A stretch of 64,000 nucleotides of DNA from Adenophora triphylla var. japonica (GCA_022495995.1 JAFEMH010002340.1:62001-126000); one strand, 5' to 3'; counted from the stretch's first letter, positions 30,749 through 43,200 are shown. The notes: generated from the letters alone by a model not told the origin. Program-made: numbers and translations.

Positions 30749-31288
30749 ATGCTTTATGGTATTGCAAATTCATTTAATGGCCTTTATGTTTTTGATGTTG
30801 ATGAGAAACAAGATAGTGTTGAAAATGTTTATCATGTGGATAAAAAATCTAAACCGAATGACGTGAACAACTCGTTCATGTGGCATTGCCGGCTTGGTCA
30901 TATAAATGTGAAATGCATTTCTAAACTCCACAAAGATGGAATGTTAGACTCACATGATTATGAATCATATGAGATATGCGAATCTTGTTTATTGGGTAAA
31001 ATGACCAAACCACCCTACACTAAGAGTAGTGAAGGGGCTAGTGACTTATTGGGCTTAATACATACTGATGTATGTGGACCAATGAGTAGCATTGCTAGGG
31101 GAGGATTTCGGTATTTCATTACATTCACCGATGACTTATCTAGATATGGCAATGTCTATCTGATGAAGTCAAAGAGTGAATCATTTGAGATGTTTAGAAC
31201 ATTTCAAAATGAAGTACAAAATCAACTTGGCAAAACAATTAAAGCACTTCAATCCGATTGTGGTGGTGAATATTTGATCCGAGTTTGA
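30749..31288 (+). pseudogene. Copia-4 integrase N-terminal part
   Basis: GAG-pre-integrase zinc finger: WHCRLGHINVKCISKLHKDG and CESCLLGKMTKPPY (His-His-Cys-Cys). Core: LLGLIHTDVCGPM with the first catalytic Asp, FTDDLSRYG, KALQSDCGGEYL with the second Asp. A frameshift near 31283 ends it. Confidence 0.88.
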
Positions 31289-31322
31289 CAATCATCTCAA
31301 AAACTGTGGAATTGTTTCAGAG

Positions 31323-31835
31323 TTGACTCCACCCGGAACGCCACAATGGAATGGTGTTTCCGAGAGGAGGAATAGAACCTTATTAGATATGGTTCGTTCG
31401 ATGATGAGTCAAGTAGACCTTCCTATATCCTTTTGGGGACATGCATTAGAGACTGATGCGTTCACACTGAACATAGTCCCTACTAAATCGGCTCATAAGA
31501 CCCCATATGAGATGTGGCATGGAAGAAAACCTAATTTATCTTTCATGAAGATTTGGGGTTACGAAGCTTATGTGAAGAGACTTGTCTCTAATAAGTTAGC
31601 ACCTAAATCTGATAAGGTTATTTTCGGTTGTTACCCTAAGGAAACCAAGGGGTATTACTTTTACAACCGCGTTGAGAACAAAGTGTTTGTTGCTCAATAT
31701 GGTACCTTTCTTGAGAAACAGTTTCTCAATAAAGCATCTAGTGGGAGTAAAATTGATCTTGAAGAAGTTCAAGAACCCGAAAATAACATGGAACCGATAG
31801 TAGAGACTGAACCAACTCCACAAGAAGTTGTGTAA
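31323..31835 (+). pseudogene. Copia-4 integrase C-terminal part
   Basis: TPPGTPQWNGVSERRNRTLLDM carries the third catalytic residue (Glu in SERRNR). Then PYEMWHGRKPNLSFMKIWG and the C-terminal domain (KGYYFYN, FLEKQFL). TAA at 31833-31835 is in the same frame as the RT that follows. Confidence 0.85.
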
Positions 31836-32027
31836 CCGGTTCAAGATCCACAAGTCCATCGTTGATCGAATAGGTTACGATCTGCACCCGAGAGATATGG
31901 ATTTCTCGTGTCGGAAAGTAATGAAGTGGAAGTCATTGAGAATGACGAACCTACTTCCTATCAAGAGGCAATGACCGATCCCGATTCGGATAAATGGTTA
32001 GAAGCCATGAAGTCCAAATTGTAATGC

Positions 32028-33527
32028 ATGTCGGATAATCAAGTTTGGAACTTGATTGAGCCACCCGAAGGTGTAAAAACCATAGGGTACAAGTGGGTCT
32101 TCAAGAAAAAGACTGACATGGATGGGAAGGTGCATACTTATAAGGCTAGGCTTGTAGCAAAGGGATATAGGCAAACTCATGGTGTAGACTATGATGAAAC
32201 CTTTTCGCCTGTTGCCATGCTTAAGTCTGTTAGAATTTTAATTGCCATAGCTGCATATTATGACTATGAGATATGGCAAATGGATGTCAAAACTGCTTTC
32301 CTTAATGGAAAACTGCTAGAGGATGTGTATATGACACAACCCGAAGGTTTTGTAGATCCACAAAATTCTAGTAAGGTGTGCAAGTTGCAAAGATCCATTT
32401 ATGGGTTGAAGCAAGCTTCTAGGAGTTGGAATCTTCGATTCAATGAGAAAATCAAAGAGTTTGGTTTTATCAAGAATAAAGATGAACCTTGTGTATACAT
32501 GAAATTCAGTAGGAACGTTGTGCTATTTCTCTTGTTGTATGTCGATGATATCTTACTCATTGGAAATGATATTCCTGCACTTGAGACTGTCAAGTCTTGC
32601 TTAAGGAAGTGTTTCTCAATGAAAGATATGGGTGAAGCCGCTTACATCCTTAGTATCAAGATCTATAGAGATATATCTAAGAGGATCATTGGTTTGAGTC
32701 AAAGTACCTACATTGACAAGGTTCTTAGAAGATTCAAAATGGAAAATTCTAAGAGAGGAAACATGCCAATGGGTCATGGTGTTACTCTTAGTAAGACTCA
32801 GTGTCCTAAGACAACTGACGAACAAAAGAAGATGAATGATTTTTCATACGCTTCGGCTATTGGTTCTATCATGTACACTATGATTTGTACTAGATCCGAG
32901 GTCTCGTATGCTTTGAGCATGACATGTCATTACCAATCTGATCCGGGTGAGAACCATTGGATGGCAGTCAAGACGATCCTATAGTACTTACGAAGGACTA
33001 AGGATGCGTTCTTGGTATTTGGAGGATTGGAAGAAGATCTTGTTGTAAGTGGTTACACAGATGCTAGCTTCCAAACCGACAAAGATGATTTCCGATCCCA
33101 GTCAGGATTTGTGTTTATGCTAAACGGAGGTGTGATATGTTGGAAGAGTTCCAAGTAGATTAAAATTGCTGATTGTACTACTGAGGTCAAATATATAGCG
33201 GCATCCGATGCAGCTAAGGAGGCAGTTTGGATCAAGAAGTTCATTAGTGACTTGGAAGTTGTTCCAAGTATCACTAATCTCGTGGAACTTTATTGTGACA
33301 ACAATGGTGCCATTGCACAAGCAAAGGAACCAAGGTCGCACCAAAGATCCAAACACATACTTAGATGTTTCCATCTCATTCAAGAGTTCATTGATAGGGG
33401 AGACGTTAAGATATGCAAAGTATCAACCGATGATAACATTGGGGATCCGCTTACAAAGCCCCTGGCACAAGCGAAGCATGATGGTCAAGTGAGGTCCATG
33501 GGTATTAGATACATAGATGGTGCCTAG
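32028..33527 (+). pseudogene. Copia-4 RT and RNase H
   Basis: RT from MSDNQVWNLIEPPEG: YKWVFKKKTDMDG, KARLVAKGYRQ, WQMDVKTAFLNG (catalytic Asp), YGLKQASRSWN, LLYVDDILLIGND (intact YVDD). RNase H: GYTDASFQTDKDD, TTEVKYIAASDAAKEAVW, YCDNNGAIAQAKEP, RSKHILR, DPLTKPLAQAKH. Stops in the same frame at about 32021, 32982-32984 and 33157 (WKSSK-stop) break it. Ends at TAG 33525-33527 just before the PPT. Confidence 0.9.
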
Positions 33528-33528
33528 T

Positions 33529-33541
33529 GCAAGTGGGAGAT
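33529..33541 (+). other. Polypurine tract of copia-4
   Basis: GCAAGTGGGAGAT next to the LTR start TGTTGGTG. The copia LTR at 7138 has the same tract (AAGTGGGAGAT). Confidence 0.85.
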
Positions 33542-35182
33542 TGTTGGTGTAATGCCCTAGACTATAGTTATGATTGACTTAAACCGTTATGTATCATCTT
33601 TATTATTTATTATAGAGCACATTTATTCTGTTCATTATATGTTTGCATGTTTATTATATTGAACTGCGTCCCTAGTTATTATGAACAATTAGTATAAATT
33701 GGTAATGGATAATCATAGTGATGATTATATGCATATAGATGCACATTACACTTATGGATACTTGCTAGAGAACAAATATTGGACATGACCTACTTATGAG
33801 ATTTATGACATGGTCTGTTGTCATGATTAAATTTCATGATAGTCGTGTTATTGAATCCTTGCGCCTGAGATTATCATCGTCTTCCACATGGTAAAGATCG
33901 TGTTTGATATAGTCTAACACTATCTTAAATCGGATAGCAATAAGGGCTATGTTAGCACGTTTGGATCCATGGACGGAAGAATGATAAGTCAAGACGGGAT
34001 TTGTCCCTCTTATGAAGAGAGATGTTTGCTTGGGCCCCTCGATGAATGATGTTGATGAAATGTGTGGCTGCACTCAAATGATTTGATAGAGATCAAATAC
34101 ATTTGGACAATCAACATATTCGGAATTGAGAAAGCATTGAACGGAATGAGTTGACCTAGACCATGACTCATGTTCAATTGGACATCGTGGACAAAGGGAT
34201 TATAAAATTTGATCTATTAAGGAATCAAGCTTTGATGTTATATTTAATTGGGTGGACATAATGATTTCCTAGAAGTCACTTATGTCTTTTGAGGTTGATG
34301 TTTCAACTCACTGCCAACATAAAATATAATTCCTAATGGGTCACACACAAAAGAACGAATTTCATTCAAGCTGAAAAATTGGAATTTTTGGTTCTGGCAC
34401 GACTCGTGACCAGGAGCACAAATCGTGCCCTGGGTCACGACTCGTGCCAAGGATAACGACTCGTGACCAAGGTTGAGACATGACTTGGTTTTTGTCTCGA
34501 TTTGATCAGAACGAGTTGGGGCTCAAGGGACAACTAGTGAGCACGAGTGGTTTGCAAAGGGCACGACTCATGCCAATTGGCACGACTCGTGCCACGACCA
34601 AATTTCGTGTCCGTACAGTTTTCCTTGGCTAGGAAGGAATTGGTATTTTGCTAGGTTTCTACCATAATTGTTAGGGAAGTTATATGTGATATGTGATATA
34701 AATACAGCCTTGCAACCATATTTTTCCAACCTCTCACATCATAATCCAAGGTTTTTGAAACTCTAGATTTTTTATTTTGATTTTGAATCAAAAGTCCCAA
34801 TTGTTCCATTGTTTTGGCTTTGATTATTGAATATTGATTCAATAATCAAGAGGATCATCTAGAAATCCATCAAGGAGGTGTTCTTGGATTCCTTCACGTG
34901 TGGATTACCGATAGAGGGTGATAGGTTAATCACCAAGAGCTTGAAGCCTCCGTTCGTTGATTCATCACAAGGTTTGAACAAGGTAGAAGAAGAAGATCCG
35001 TTTTCGATATCAAAATTCTAGGCTTGAATTTTGTGATCAACTTTGTTAATCCTCATCACATTCAAGGTATGTAAATTATATCTCATATTAATTTAATCTC
35101 TTCATGCTAGACGGATTCTAGGGATAGGATTTTGATGTTAAAATTAAATCTTCCGCTGCGTTTGTAACCCCAAAACCCAACA
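33542..35182 (+). repeat. 3' LTR of copia-4
   Basis: Same ends as the 5' LTR. TATA box at 34697-34704, with a short duplicated GTGATAT just before it. CACGACTCGTG cluster at about 34398-34590, with one extra unit (CCAATTGGCACGACTCGTG) compared with the 5' LTR. Confidence 0.95.
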
Positions 35183-35612
35183 ACCAGCACCAACGGCATT
35201 CCACTGTTAGAGATCAAGCATGATGACAATATGGCATTAACTGGGTTCACCTTAGAGATCTCCAAGATCCAATTATGCAGCGTGGACCTTCCACTATTTT
35301 GGGACAAAATCCCTCCCGCCATGGAGATGATGAAACTCATAAATTTCATCCTAGGACTGGGGCTCGGCAAAAGGTTACAAGGCCAACACCAAGTCATCAA
35401 AGTCAAGGACCACACTACAGTCCAGAAGCTCGATTATACGCCAACACCAGCTGACATCAGGAAAAATAAGAGGCTCACCAGCACCAAAGCGACAGCGCGC
35501 AAAAGGGGAACCTCCTATGGCACACCTAACCTCCAACCCTTACAGCTTCGACCTCGCTCGCTACTTCGTCAAAGGAACCAACAGCAAAGCTGATGAAGAT
35601 GAGAAAGCAATT
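35183..35612 (+). pseudogene. Gypsy-3 protease region, 3' part with G-patch-like motif
   Basis: Resumes the frame cut by copia-4: STNGIPLLEIKHDDNMALTG, VDLPLFWDKIPPAMEMM, then LGLGLGKRLQGQHQVIKVK, a glycine-rich G-patch-like motif shared with 52620-52720 and 61310-61210. Ends in a frame-changed PYSFDLARYFVKGTN segment. RT should follow but does not; minisatellites begin at once. Confidence 0.75.
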
Positions 35613-35945
35613 ACCCATCTTTAAGAAAGATTAACCATCTGTTAGAAAGATTACCTATCTGCTAGAAAGATTACCTATCTCTTAGAGAGATTACCCATCT
35701 TTTTGTGAGATTACCCATCTTTTCGTGAGATTACCCATCTCTTAGAGAGATTACCCATTTTTTCGTGAGATTACCCATCTTTTCGTGAGATTAGCCATCT
35801 CTTAGAGAGATTACCCATCTGCTAGAAAGATTACCCATCTCTTAGAGAGATTACCCATCTGCTAGTAAGATTATCCATCTTTTTGTGAGATTACCCATCT
35901 CTTAGAGAGATTACCCGTCTTTTCGTAAGATTAGCCATCTTTTAA
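35613..35945. repeat. 19-20-bp minisatellite (GAGATTACCCATCT)
   Basis: About 17 units of GAGATTACCCATCT followed by TTTCGT, TTAGA or GCTAGAA variants. It starts where the protease frame ends, so it replaces pol. No spacers of the CRISPR kind and no adjacent protein genes. Confidence 0.88.
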
Positions 35946-36376
35946 TTAAGGTTGACAATCAAATACCTTCAGACACCCTATCCCCAGCGGACAAAAGACA
36001 AACGGCAATCACTGTAAGCCCGTACAACGAATCTTCTCCCCGGTAGTCATCGTAAGCCCGACCATCTCATTTCCACGACAATCACTGTAAGCCCGTACAA
36101 TGAATCTTCTCTCCGGCCGTCAATTCTAAGCCCGACCATCTCATTTCCACAGAAATCACTGTAAGCCCATACAATGAATCTTCTCTCTGGCCTTCAATCG
36201 TAAGCCCGACCACCCCACTTCAGCGGCAATCAGTATAAGCCCGCACAACAATCCCTCTTCGGCCATCATCGTAAGCCCAAACACCATGTCCCCAACAGAC
36301 AAAAGACTAGCGGCAAATCAACATAAGCCTGCGCAACAATCCTTCTCCGACCGTCACTTCCGTCAAATTCGGAACA
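35946..36376. repeat. Repeats with GTAAGCCCG modules
   Basis: Imperfect ~60-bp units: CAATCACTGTAAGCCCGTACAA, GAATCTTCTC, CCGGTCGTCATCGTAAGCCCGAC. About five to six copies. Confidence 0.75.
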
Positions 36377-36660
36377 ATCTCACTTAGGTTCAGATGCCTC
36401 CCAATAGTCTCACTTAGGTTCAGACGCCTCCCAACAGTCTCACTTAGATTAAGACGCCTCCGAATAGTCTCACTTAGGTCAAGGCCCCCACGAACAGCCT
36501 TTGCACCTATGAACTACCATTGGCTTGATTCCCACTCGAGATACATAGGAATCCTTCCGCTAAGGGACTAGCCAGCTGACCTCTCAGGTCTCTTCAGGTA
36601 AGGCAACCCCCGATTTGGATCCTTACCTTTTTCAACGACCCCACTTCCTTCGAAAGTGAC
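36377..36660. repeat. Repeats with CTCACTTAGGTTCAGACGCCTCC, then unique sequence
   Basis: Four units of ~33-34 bp between 36385 and 36490, then about 170 bp of unique sequence leading to the PPT. No gene. Confidence 0.7.
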
Positions 36661-36676
36661 ATTGCTGAGGGGCTAC
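36661..36676 (+). other. Polypurine tract of gypsy-3
   Basis: ATTGCTGAGGGGCTAC abuts the LTR start TGTTAGTAACC. The purine core is GAGGGG. Confidence 0.65.
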
Positions 36677-38299
36677 TGTTAGTAACCAAATCCGGATCAT
36701 CAAAATCTGTTAAGAGTTAACCGAAATCCGTTAACTGGCCCTTTCCAGGTTAACCGAAACCCGTTAAGCTCCCCATCCTCAAGTCAACGAGACATCCCGG
36801 ACTGCCCCGTGCATCCCGACGTCAAAGCGTACTCAACACACGTTATCACACGTAAAAGTACAGCTTTCCCCAAAAAACGCACTTTTCGGGACTTTTTGGG
36901 GGCGTTTCGGACATTTTTCGAACAATTATTTAAAAAAGGGACACAACCGGGAATAACGGGACAAAAACCCTAGCCTAGGTGAGTCACAGGGACATGTGGC
37001 ATGCATGCCAAGCCCCACAAATCATCATCAATCAAATTCGAGGGTGAAAAGATCAAAATACCCTTTATTTTGAGTGAAGGTCCGGCCGGACTGTTTTGCT
37101 TGAAAAAACTAGAATTGCTAACAAGCCCTCCAATTTTCTAAAATACCCAAGGACCTCCTGAAATTAAGGAAAAGTCCGGTCTGCCTGTTTTACAATTTCA
37201 CCCTATAAATACAAGGGATGTCAAATTCAGAAGAAAAAAAGGAAAAATATAATCTCTCTCAAGAAACCCCATGGCCCTAGGCTGATCTTCCCCCTCCCGA
37301 GCCCCGTTTTGTCTCGATTTGTATGAAAATCCCATTTTCTGACCAAATACGAACTAAACACATCCTAAACACCTTTCAAACACCCTTTCGTATCCCATAT
37401 CCGTCCTTCCTAGCCAAAGAGTCAACACCTAGCCATTAGGTAACACTCTCACCCTCTAAATCCCGCTTTATCTCGATTTACACGTAAAATGCTACTTTTT
37501 GATCCGATCAAAGTTCTCAAATGTAGACAGAATGCCGTCTATGAGTCTCGAAATGATCCTCCCTCTATCATCTTTTCTCCTTCGAGAATAGTGATTTTGG
37601 GTTAAAATAGAGATCGAGTCCCGTTTTACTTTTCTGTCATTTACCGTTCGGATCGTTTGATCTGTTGATTTGCACTTTTAACGTCCGAACCATTTGACTC
37701 GTTGATCGTACTTTTACAAGTCCGGATTGTTTGATCCGTTGATATCGCATTTAAATACTGTCATTTACGAGTCCGAGCCGTTTGGCTCGTGATAGTATTT
37801 ACTTACAAAGTCCGAGTCACAAAATGACTCGTTGATCGCATATCATTTAATACCTTTTTTCATAAAATTGGTCACAATGTAATGCCCGGTTCAAAACCAG
37901 AGTTCGTCATTCGAACTCCTTTTTGAAAATAACGCAAAATCGACGTTTGCCACGTGAACGCTTATTTCCAACTCAAAACCGACGTTTGTTATTCAAACGC
38001 TCTTTTACCAAAATCAACGTTTGTCATTTAAACCAAGATTAAAGCTTGTCATTCAAGCCCATTTTCAAAAGAAACACGAACACACACACACACGCACACT
38101 TTTCGAGAAAGGTACCAATCAAAACGTACACTTTCAAAGCCTTTTTTCAAGTTTTGGCTACCAATCAAAACGTTCCATTTTCAAAGCCTTTTTCAAAGTT
38201 TAGGCTCAGAATTCAAAGCGGCATGGCGACTCTCTTTTCCAAGTGAAGTCCATTCGAAAGAACCGCTCGCGCGCAGTCCCCGTGATCCGGGTAATTTTA
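36677..38299 (+). repeat. 3' LTR of gypsy-3 (1623 bp)
   Basis: Starts TGTTAGTAACCAAATCCGG, ends GGGTAATTTTA (CA mutated to TA). TATA box at 37204-37211. Includes an internal ~360 bp that the 5' LTR has lost. Confidence 0.9.
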
Positions 38300-38656
38300 G
38301 TAGGCAATCAAGTCATCTGAACTCCTTCTTTTATACATGATTCCATAATCAAAAGTGCCCTTCAAGTACCTTAATATCTGCTTGGCAGCTTGTAAATGCA
38401 TCTCAGTAGCCTTGATCCACCCAAGAACCAGACTTGAGGCTTGTCTATGATAAGCAAACAAAGGATTGTTGCTACCATCAGGAAGCTTTTCCGAAGGGAG
38501 AGTTGTTTCACTGAGAATGATGAAGGTGATGTCGTAGGTTGTGAGGACAGTGAAGAAGAGGGATCTCCAATTCATGAAGTTGTCAGTGTTCAGATGGCAA
38601 TGTCCCAAATAGGATTGAATGTTCAAATTGAGAGGGAGAGTTTTTGAAGCATCCAT
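38300..38656 (-). pseudogene. Copia A gag start fused to RT/RNase H
   Basis: The - strand frame starts MDASKTLPLNLNIQSYLG (38656) right after the PBS. Residues 1-~78 look like copia Gag N-terminus (NFMNWRSLFFTVLT, LVLGWI). At GWIKA it jumps to TEMHLQAAKQILRYLKGT, which is the end of copia RT. So gag C-terminus, protease, integrase and most of RT are deleted with the frame kept. It continues in RNase H at 19052 after gypsy-3 is ignored, giving one open frame of about 275 codons. Probably a deletion derivative moved by proteins of other elements. Confidence 0.8.
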
Positions 38657-38666
38657 GGCTCCTGTA

Positions 38667-38725
38667 GGCTCTGATACCGTAATAGACAAAGAAAGTTTAT
38701 GAGATGAAATGGGAAGAAGACAGTA
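38667..38725 (-). other. Copia A primer binding site and LTR edge
   Basis: - strand CGGTATCAGAGCC (38679-38667) matches the initiator tRNA-Met site TGGTATCAGAGCC except the first base. 38681-38725 is then the inner end of the 5' LTR, cut by the CACTA element at 38726. Confidence 0.7.
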
Positions 38726-38739
38726 CACTTCTAGAAATC

Positions 38740-39385
38740 ACATTTTAGGCGACCAATCTAAGGAGACCAAAAAAAAAATTGGTCGCCTAAACAATCTTTA
38801 GGCAACCAAAACAAAGCCTAGTCGCCAGAAGTTACTCTTTCGCGACCGCTTTTAGGCGACCAACATTTTTGTCGCCTTAACACGCTTTACCCGAGTAATC
38901 GTCGCCTAAAAAAGATTTTTGGTGGCCACAACTTTGGCGACAAATCTAATGATCGCCATACTTACACAATGGTGACAAAGTCTTTCGCGACCAATCATTA
39001 GTCACCTTACATTGTCTTAGGCGACCACATAAAACATTTGTCGCCTGAACATATTTTAGGCGACTATTCCCATGTGGTCGCCTCAAACAACGAAGTTTAG
39101 GCGACTATTTTTGACTCCTGGTCGCCTCAAACGGAGTTTAGGTGACTAATTCATTTTGGTCGCCTAAAACAACAGAGTTTAGGCGACTATTTTGTTCCTT
39201 GGTCGCCTTAAATCGAGTTTAGGCGACAATATCTTTTTTTGGTCGCCTAAAACAACATAGTTTAGGCAACTAGTTTTTGCTTTTGGTCGCCTCAAACAGA
39301 ATTTAGGCGACTGTTTGGGCTCTTGGTCGCCTTAAACAGAGTTTAGGCGACTATTTTGACTCTTGGTCGCCTAAAGTACCAGCTC
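38740..39385. repeat. CACTA-1 subterminal repeats (TTTAGGCGAC / GTCGCC)
   Basis: More than 20 copies of TTTAGGCGAC or its complement GGTCGCCTAAA in alternating orientation at ~25-30-bp spacing. Such arrays bind the transposase in En/Spm elements; here that is inferred. Each neighbouring pair forms a hairpin. Confidence 0.88.
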
Positions 39386-40090
39386 GTTTACGTGTGGTCT
39401 TATCTAGCTATAAAGTTGCTATCTAGTTACATCAAAAATATTGTCGCCCAGTCCATTATTTAAAGTTCCTGTATGATTTTTATTGTGTGGTCTTATCTAG
39501 CTATTTAAAGCTGTTGTCTGATTTTTATTGTGTGGTCTTATCTAGCTTTAAAGTTGCTATCAATAGTTACATAAAAAATAGTGTCGCCCAGTCCTTTAAT
39601 TAAAGTTGTTGTCTGATTTTTATTGTCAAAATATCTCTGAAAAGATGCCTCAATAGTTAAATAAAAAATAGTATTGCTTCAGTCAATAATTTAAAGTTGC
39701 TATCAATACTTACATCAAAAATAATGTTGCCCAGTCCATTATTTAAAGTTGCTCTATTGTCAGATTTTTATTGTCAAAATATCTCTGAAAAGATGTCTCA
39801 ATAGTTATATCAAAAATAGTATTGCTTCAGTCAATAAATTAAAGCTGCTCTCAATTGTTACATCAAAAATAGTGTTTCCTAATCAATAATTTAAAATTGC
39901 TCTATTATCAGATTTTTCTTATCAAAATAGCTCTGAAAAGATGCCTCAATATAACATCAATAGTGTTGTTGCAGTCAATAATTTAAAGTTGCTAATGTTG
40001 TTGCTATTAATAAGTTAAAGTTGCTCTATTGTCACGAAAAATATTTCTATCTATTAATCATCTACCATTACACACAATTCTTGCATCCAC
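39386..40090. repeat. CACTA-1 AT-rich internal repeats and transposase upstream region
   Basis: 39400-40050 holds four or five imperfect ~120-130-bp copies with TTTAAAGTTGCT, GTCTGATTTTTATTGTCAAAAT and ATCTCTGAAAAGATG. 40050-40253 is CT- and TA-rich and likely the promoter and leader of the transposase (ATATATTATATTC near 40185). No gene. Confidence 0.65.
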
Positions 40091-40253
40091 ACAGAACCTA
40101 ATTGTCTTTCAAGAGTTTTTCATCAATCTCTCTCTTTCTCTTCTTTTTTCTTACATTTTTCTATCTCTCTATCTCCTTTGATCCATATATTATATTCTCT
40201 TTGTTATCATCTTCTCATTTGGCTAGAAAATTAGATTATTACTCCCTCCTACA

Positions 40254-43200
40254 ATGGATAAAAGTTGGATGCATCTTTCCAACAAATTTTCTAGGAAACA
40301 TAGAGTTGGGGTTGATAGCTTTCTTGAGTTTGCGGTAGCTCATAATCGCAATTCGTCTGGCCTGATCCCGTGTCCATGTGCCAACTGCAACAACATGGCA
40401 TTTCATTGTATCTCCGAAGTGAAATGTCACTTGTTGTGGAAGGGGATGAAGTATAATTATACGACGTGGACACATCACGGTGAACGTTTAGATGCTGCTT
40501 CTACGTCATCACAATCTCAACCGCCTGATCAGCAGTATTTTGTTGACAATGATCAAGTGATGGGCATAATAAATGATGCTTATCCATTTGCATCAATGCA
40601 TCATAATACTGTAGATGAGAGCGTAAATGACATGCATAATCAAGAGATCTTCGACTATGAAGAACTCTTGCAACAGGCCTTGCAAGAGTTATACCCGGGC
40701 TGCACACAATTCTCTTCACTTACTGGAATTGTAGAGTTACTACATTACAAAGTCAAGTCTCGTACTGCCAATTGCCAGTTTAATGATTTGTTAGAGATAA
40801 TACGACGTATGCTTCCCGAAGGAAATACACTACCTGTTGACTCTCGCAGAGCATTCAAGGTGTTGAAGAGGTTGGCGTTGGGCTATAAAAAAATTCATGC
40901 TTGTCCAAATGATTGTGTATTGTATTATAAGGAATATGAGGTTCTAAATATTTGTCACGTGTGTGATCACCCAAGATTCAAGCCTAGTTCGGGGTACGGG
41001 AAGAAAAAAGTTCAACACAAGGTAATGTTTTACTTTCCACTAACACCGCGAATGAAACGGTTGTATATGTCTTCGCATACTGCAAAAGACGTGAGATGGC
41101 ACAAGGAAGAAAGGGTGGATGATGATGTTTTGAGGCATCTTGCTGATGGAGACGCGTGGAAGTCATTTGACTTTGACTATCCTGGTTTTGCATCAGAGCC
41201 TCGAAACATAAGGTTAGGGCTTGCTACCGACGGTTTCAATCCATTTGGAGATATGAATGCAGACCATAGCACGTGGCCTGTTGTCGTGGTTCCTTACAAC
41301 TTACCGCCTTGGAAGTGTATGCGGAAGGAGTTTACAATGCTAACTATTCTTATTCCAGGTTATCCCGGAAAGGAGATAGATATTTATTTGCGACCATTGG
41401 TTGATGAGCTGAAAGAGCTATGGGTGAATGGTGTACAAACTTTTGATAAGTACTCTGGCACACAATTTAATTTACGAGCCATGCTTATGTGGACTATACA
41501 TGATTTCTCTGCTTATGGTATTAAATCAGGTTGGAGCACTGCCGGTTATAATGCATGTCTGATTTGCAAGGATGACGTAACCTCTAGTTGGGCCGCTGGA
41601 AAGGTTTGTTTCATGGGGCACCGTAGATGGCTGCCTTCTGATCATCACTTGCGGTATAACACCTGCAAAGATGACTTTGATGGTAGAACGGAGCTCCGTA
41701 CACCTCCTCATGAATGGTCTGGGGAAAAAATATTAGAAAAACTGAATGAGCAACAATTTCCTACATTCGGGAAAATTAATAGCTCTAATTTACAAAGGCC
41801 TATGGAAAATAGTAACTGGACAAAGAGGAGCATATTTTTTGATCTTCGGTATTGGTCGAAGTTGAAGCTTAGGCACAATCTTGATGTAATGCATATTGAG
41901 AAGAATGTGTGTGATACTCTTGTTAACACTATTCTCGACTTAGAAGGAAAGTCAAAAGACACGCCTAACGCAAGGAAGGACTGCATGGAGCGAGGGATAA
42001 AGAAACGCTTGTTGTTGCAAAGTAAAGGTAACAAGTGGATAAAGCCTCATCCTATTTTTATGGTTAAACCAATACATAAAAAAAATTCTTAATTTTTTTC
42101 TTCTGTTAAGTTTCCTGATGGGTATGCTTCTAATATATCATGATGTGTAAGGAGAAATGATGGGAAATTGTTAGAGTTGAAGAGCCATGATTGTCATGTT
42201 CTATTGCAATGTTTGGTCCCAGTTGCTATTAGGGGATTCCTTCCTCATCTTGTGGTAAAACCGATTACAGAATTGTCATGATTCTTCCAACAATTATGTG
42301 CCAAGACTCTACGCAAGCAAGATGTTGAAAAGTTACAACATGAGATTGTATTAATCTTGTGCAAGTTTGAGCAGATTTTCCCCCCTACTTTTTTCACAGT
42401 CATGATCCACCTCACGATTCACTTAGCGCCTGAAGCATTGCTAGGTGGGCCAGTCCATTATCGTTGGATGTATCCTTTTGAGAGGTAATAAATTCTTTTG
42501 AATTTTTCATGATTTTTAAGTGCTAGTGTTCTAACTATTCTTTAATAATTTTGCAGATTAATGGGCACATATAAAGAATATGTTAAAAATAGGCTTAGAC
42601 CAGAAGCGTCCATAGCCGAAGCATATATTGCAGTTGAGTCGCTTACTTTTTGTTCCATGTATCTTTGTAATGTTAGTACAATTTTTAATCGATCACCAAG
42701 GTATAATGATGGTGGCACGCGAGCAACAATTATCACTGTATTCTCACAAATCGCCCGACCATTCGGTAAAGCAAGTAAATCTACAACTTTTACCTTGGAA
42801 GACAAGATGGTTGCTCATTGGTTTTGTCTAAACAATTGTGCAGAGGTTGCCCCGTTCATGGCTGAGCATGTGGAGTTGATGAAGAGTATGTACAATCCTG
42901 ACTTTCATTACGACCATCACCGTCAATAATTTACCAAATGGTTTCGTAAACGTGTAAGTCAATTAGTTATTTAAAATATTACTTAATTATAATTACAAAT
43001 GAATTTTATATATTTATTAATAATATTGATGTTTAAATTTATCATAGATTTCAAAGATGAGTGAAGCATACTATGATGAATTAAAGGCATTGGCAAGAGG
43101 TCCTCTAGACTATGATTTTTACCCCGGTTGTTATGTTAATGGCGTCAAGTTCGTGATTTCTCTTCGTGATGACCATTTAACCACTCAAAATAGTGGCGAA

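Larger units (their letters stand above)
27059..35187 (+). mobile_element. Copia-4: complete Ty1/copia element
   Basis: Flanked by ACCAG (27059-27063, 35183-35187), inserted in the protease of gypsy-3; the protein reading resumes on the far side (GTDTGGIP-like STNGIPLLEIKHD). LTRs 27064-28679 (1616 bp) and 33542-35182 (1641 bp), PBS 28681, PPT 33529-33541. Internal order gag, protease, integrase, RT, RNase H identifies copia. LTRs differ at a few percent of sites plus indels. Several stops and frameshifts inactivate it. Confidence 0.95.
19048..38304 (+). mobile_element. Gypsy-3: non-autonomous Ogre/Tat-like element, host of copia-4
   Basis: Flanked by GTAGG (19048-19052, 38300-38304). 5' LTR 19053-20442, PBS 20445, long repeat-rich leader, gag (22747-24344), a non-coding block, protease region (26474-27063 and 35183-35612), minisatellites and 3' LTR 36677-38299. 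RT, RNase H and integrase are absent, so movement would need proteins from another element. Copia-4 splits the protease. Net length without copia-4 is about 11 kb. Inserted in the RNase H of copia A. Confidence 0.9.

Noticed and set aside
35613..35945. CRISPR-like regular repeats
   Set aside because: Plant transposon context, no unique spacers, units directly adjoining: a minisatellite.
40102..40338. 78-codon hydrophobic frame before the transposase
   Set aside because: CT-rich leader; overlaps the true transposase start at 40254 in another frame.
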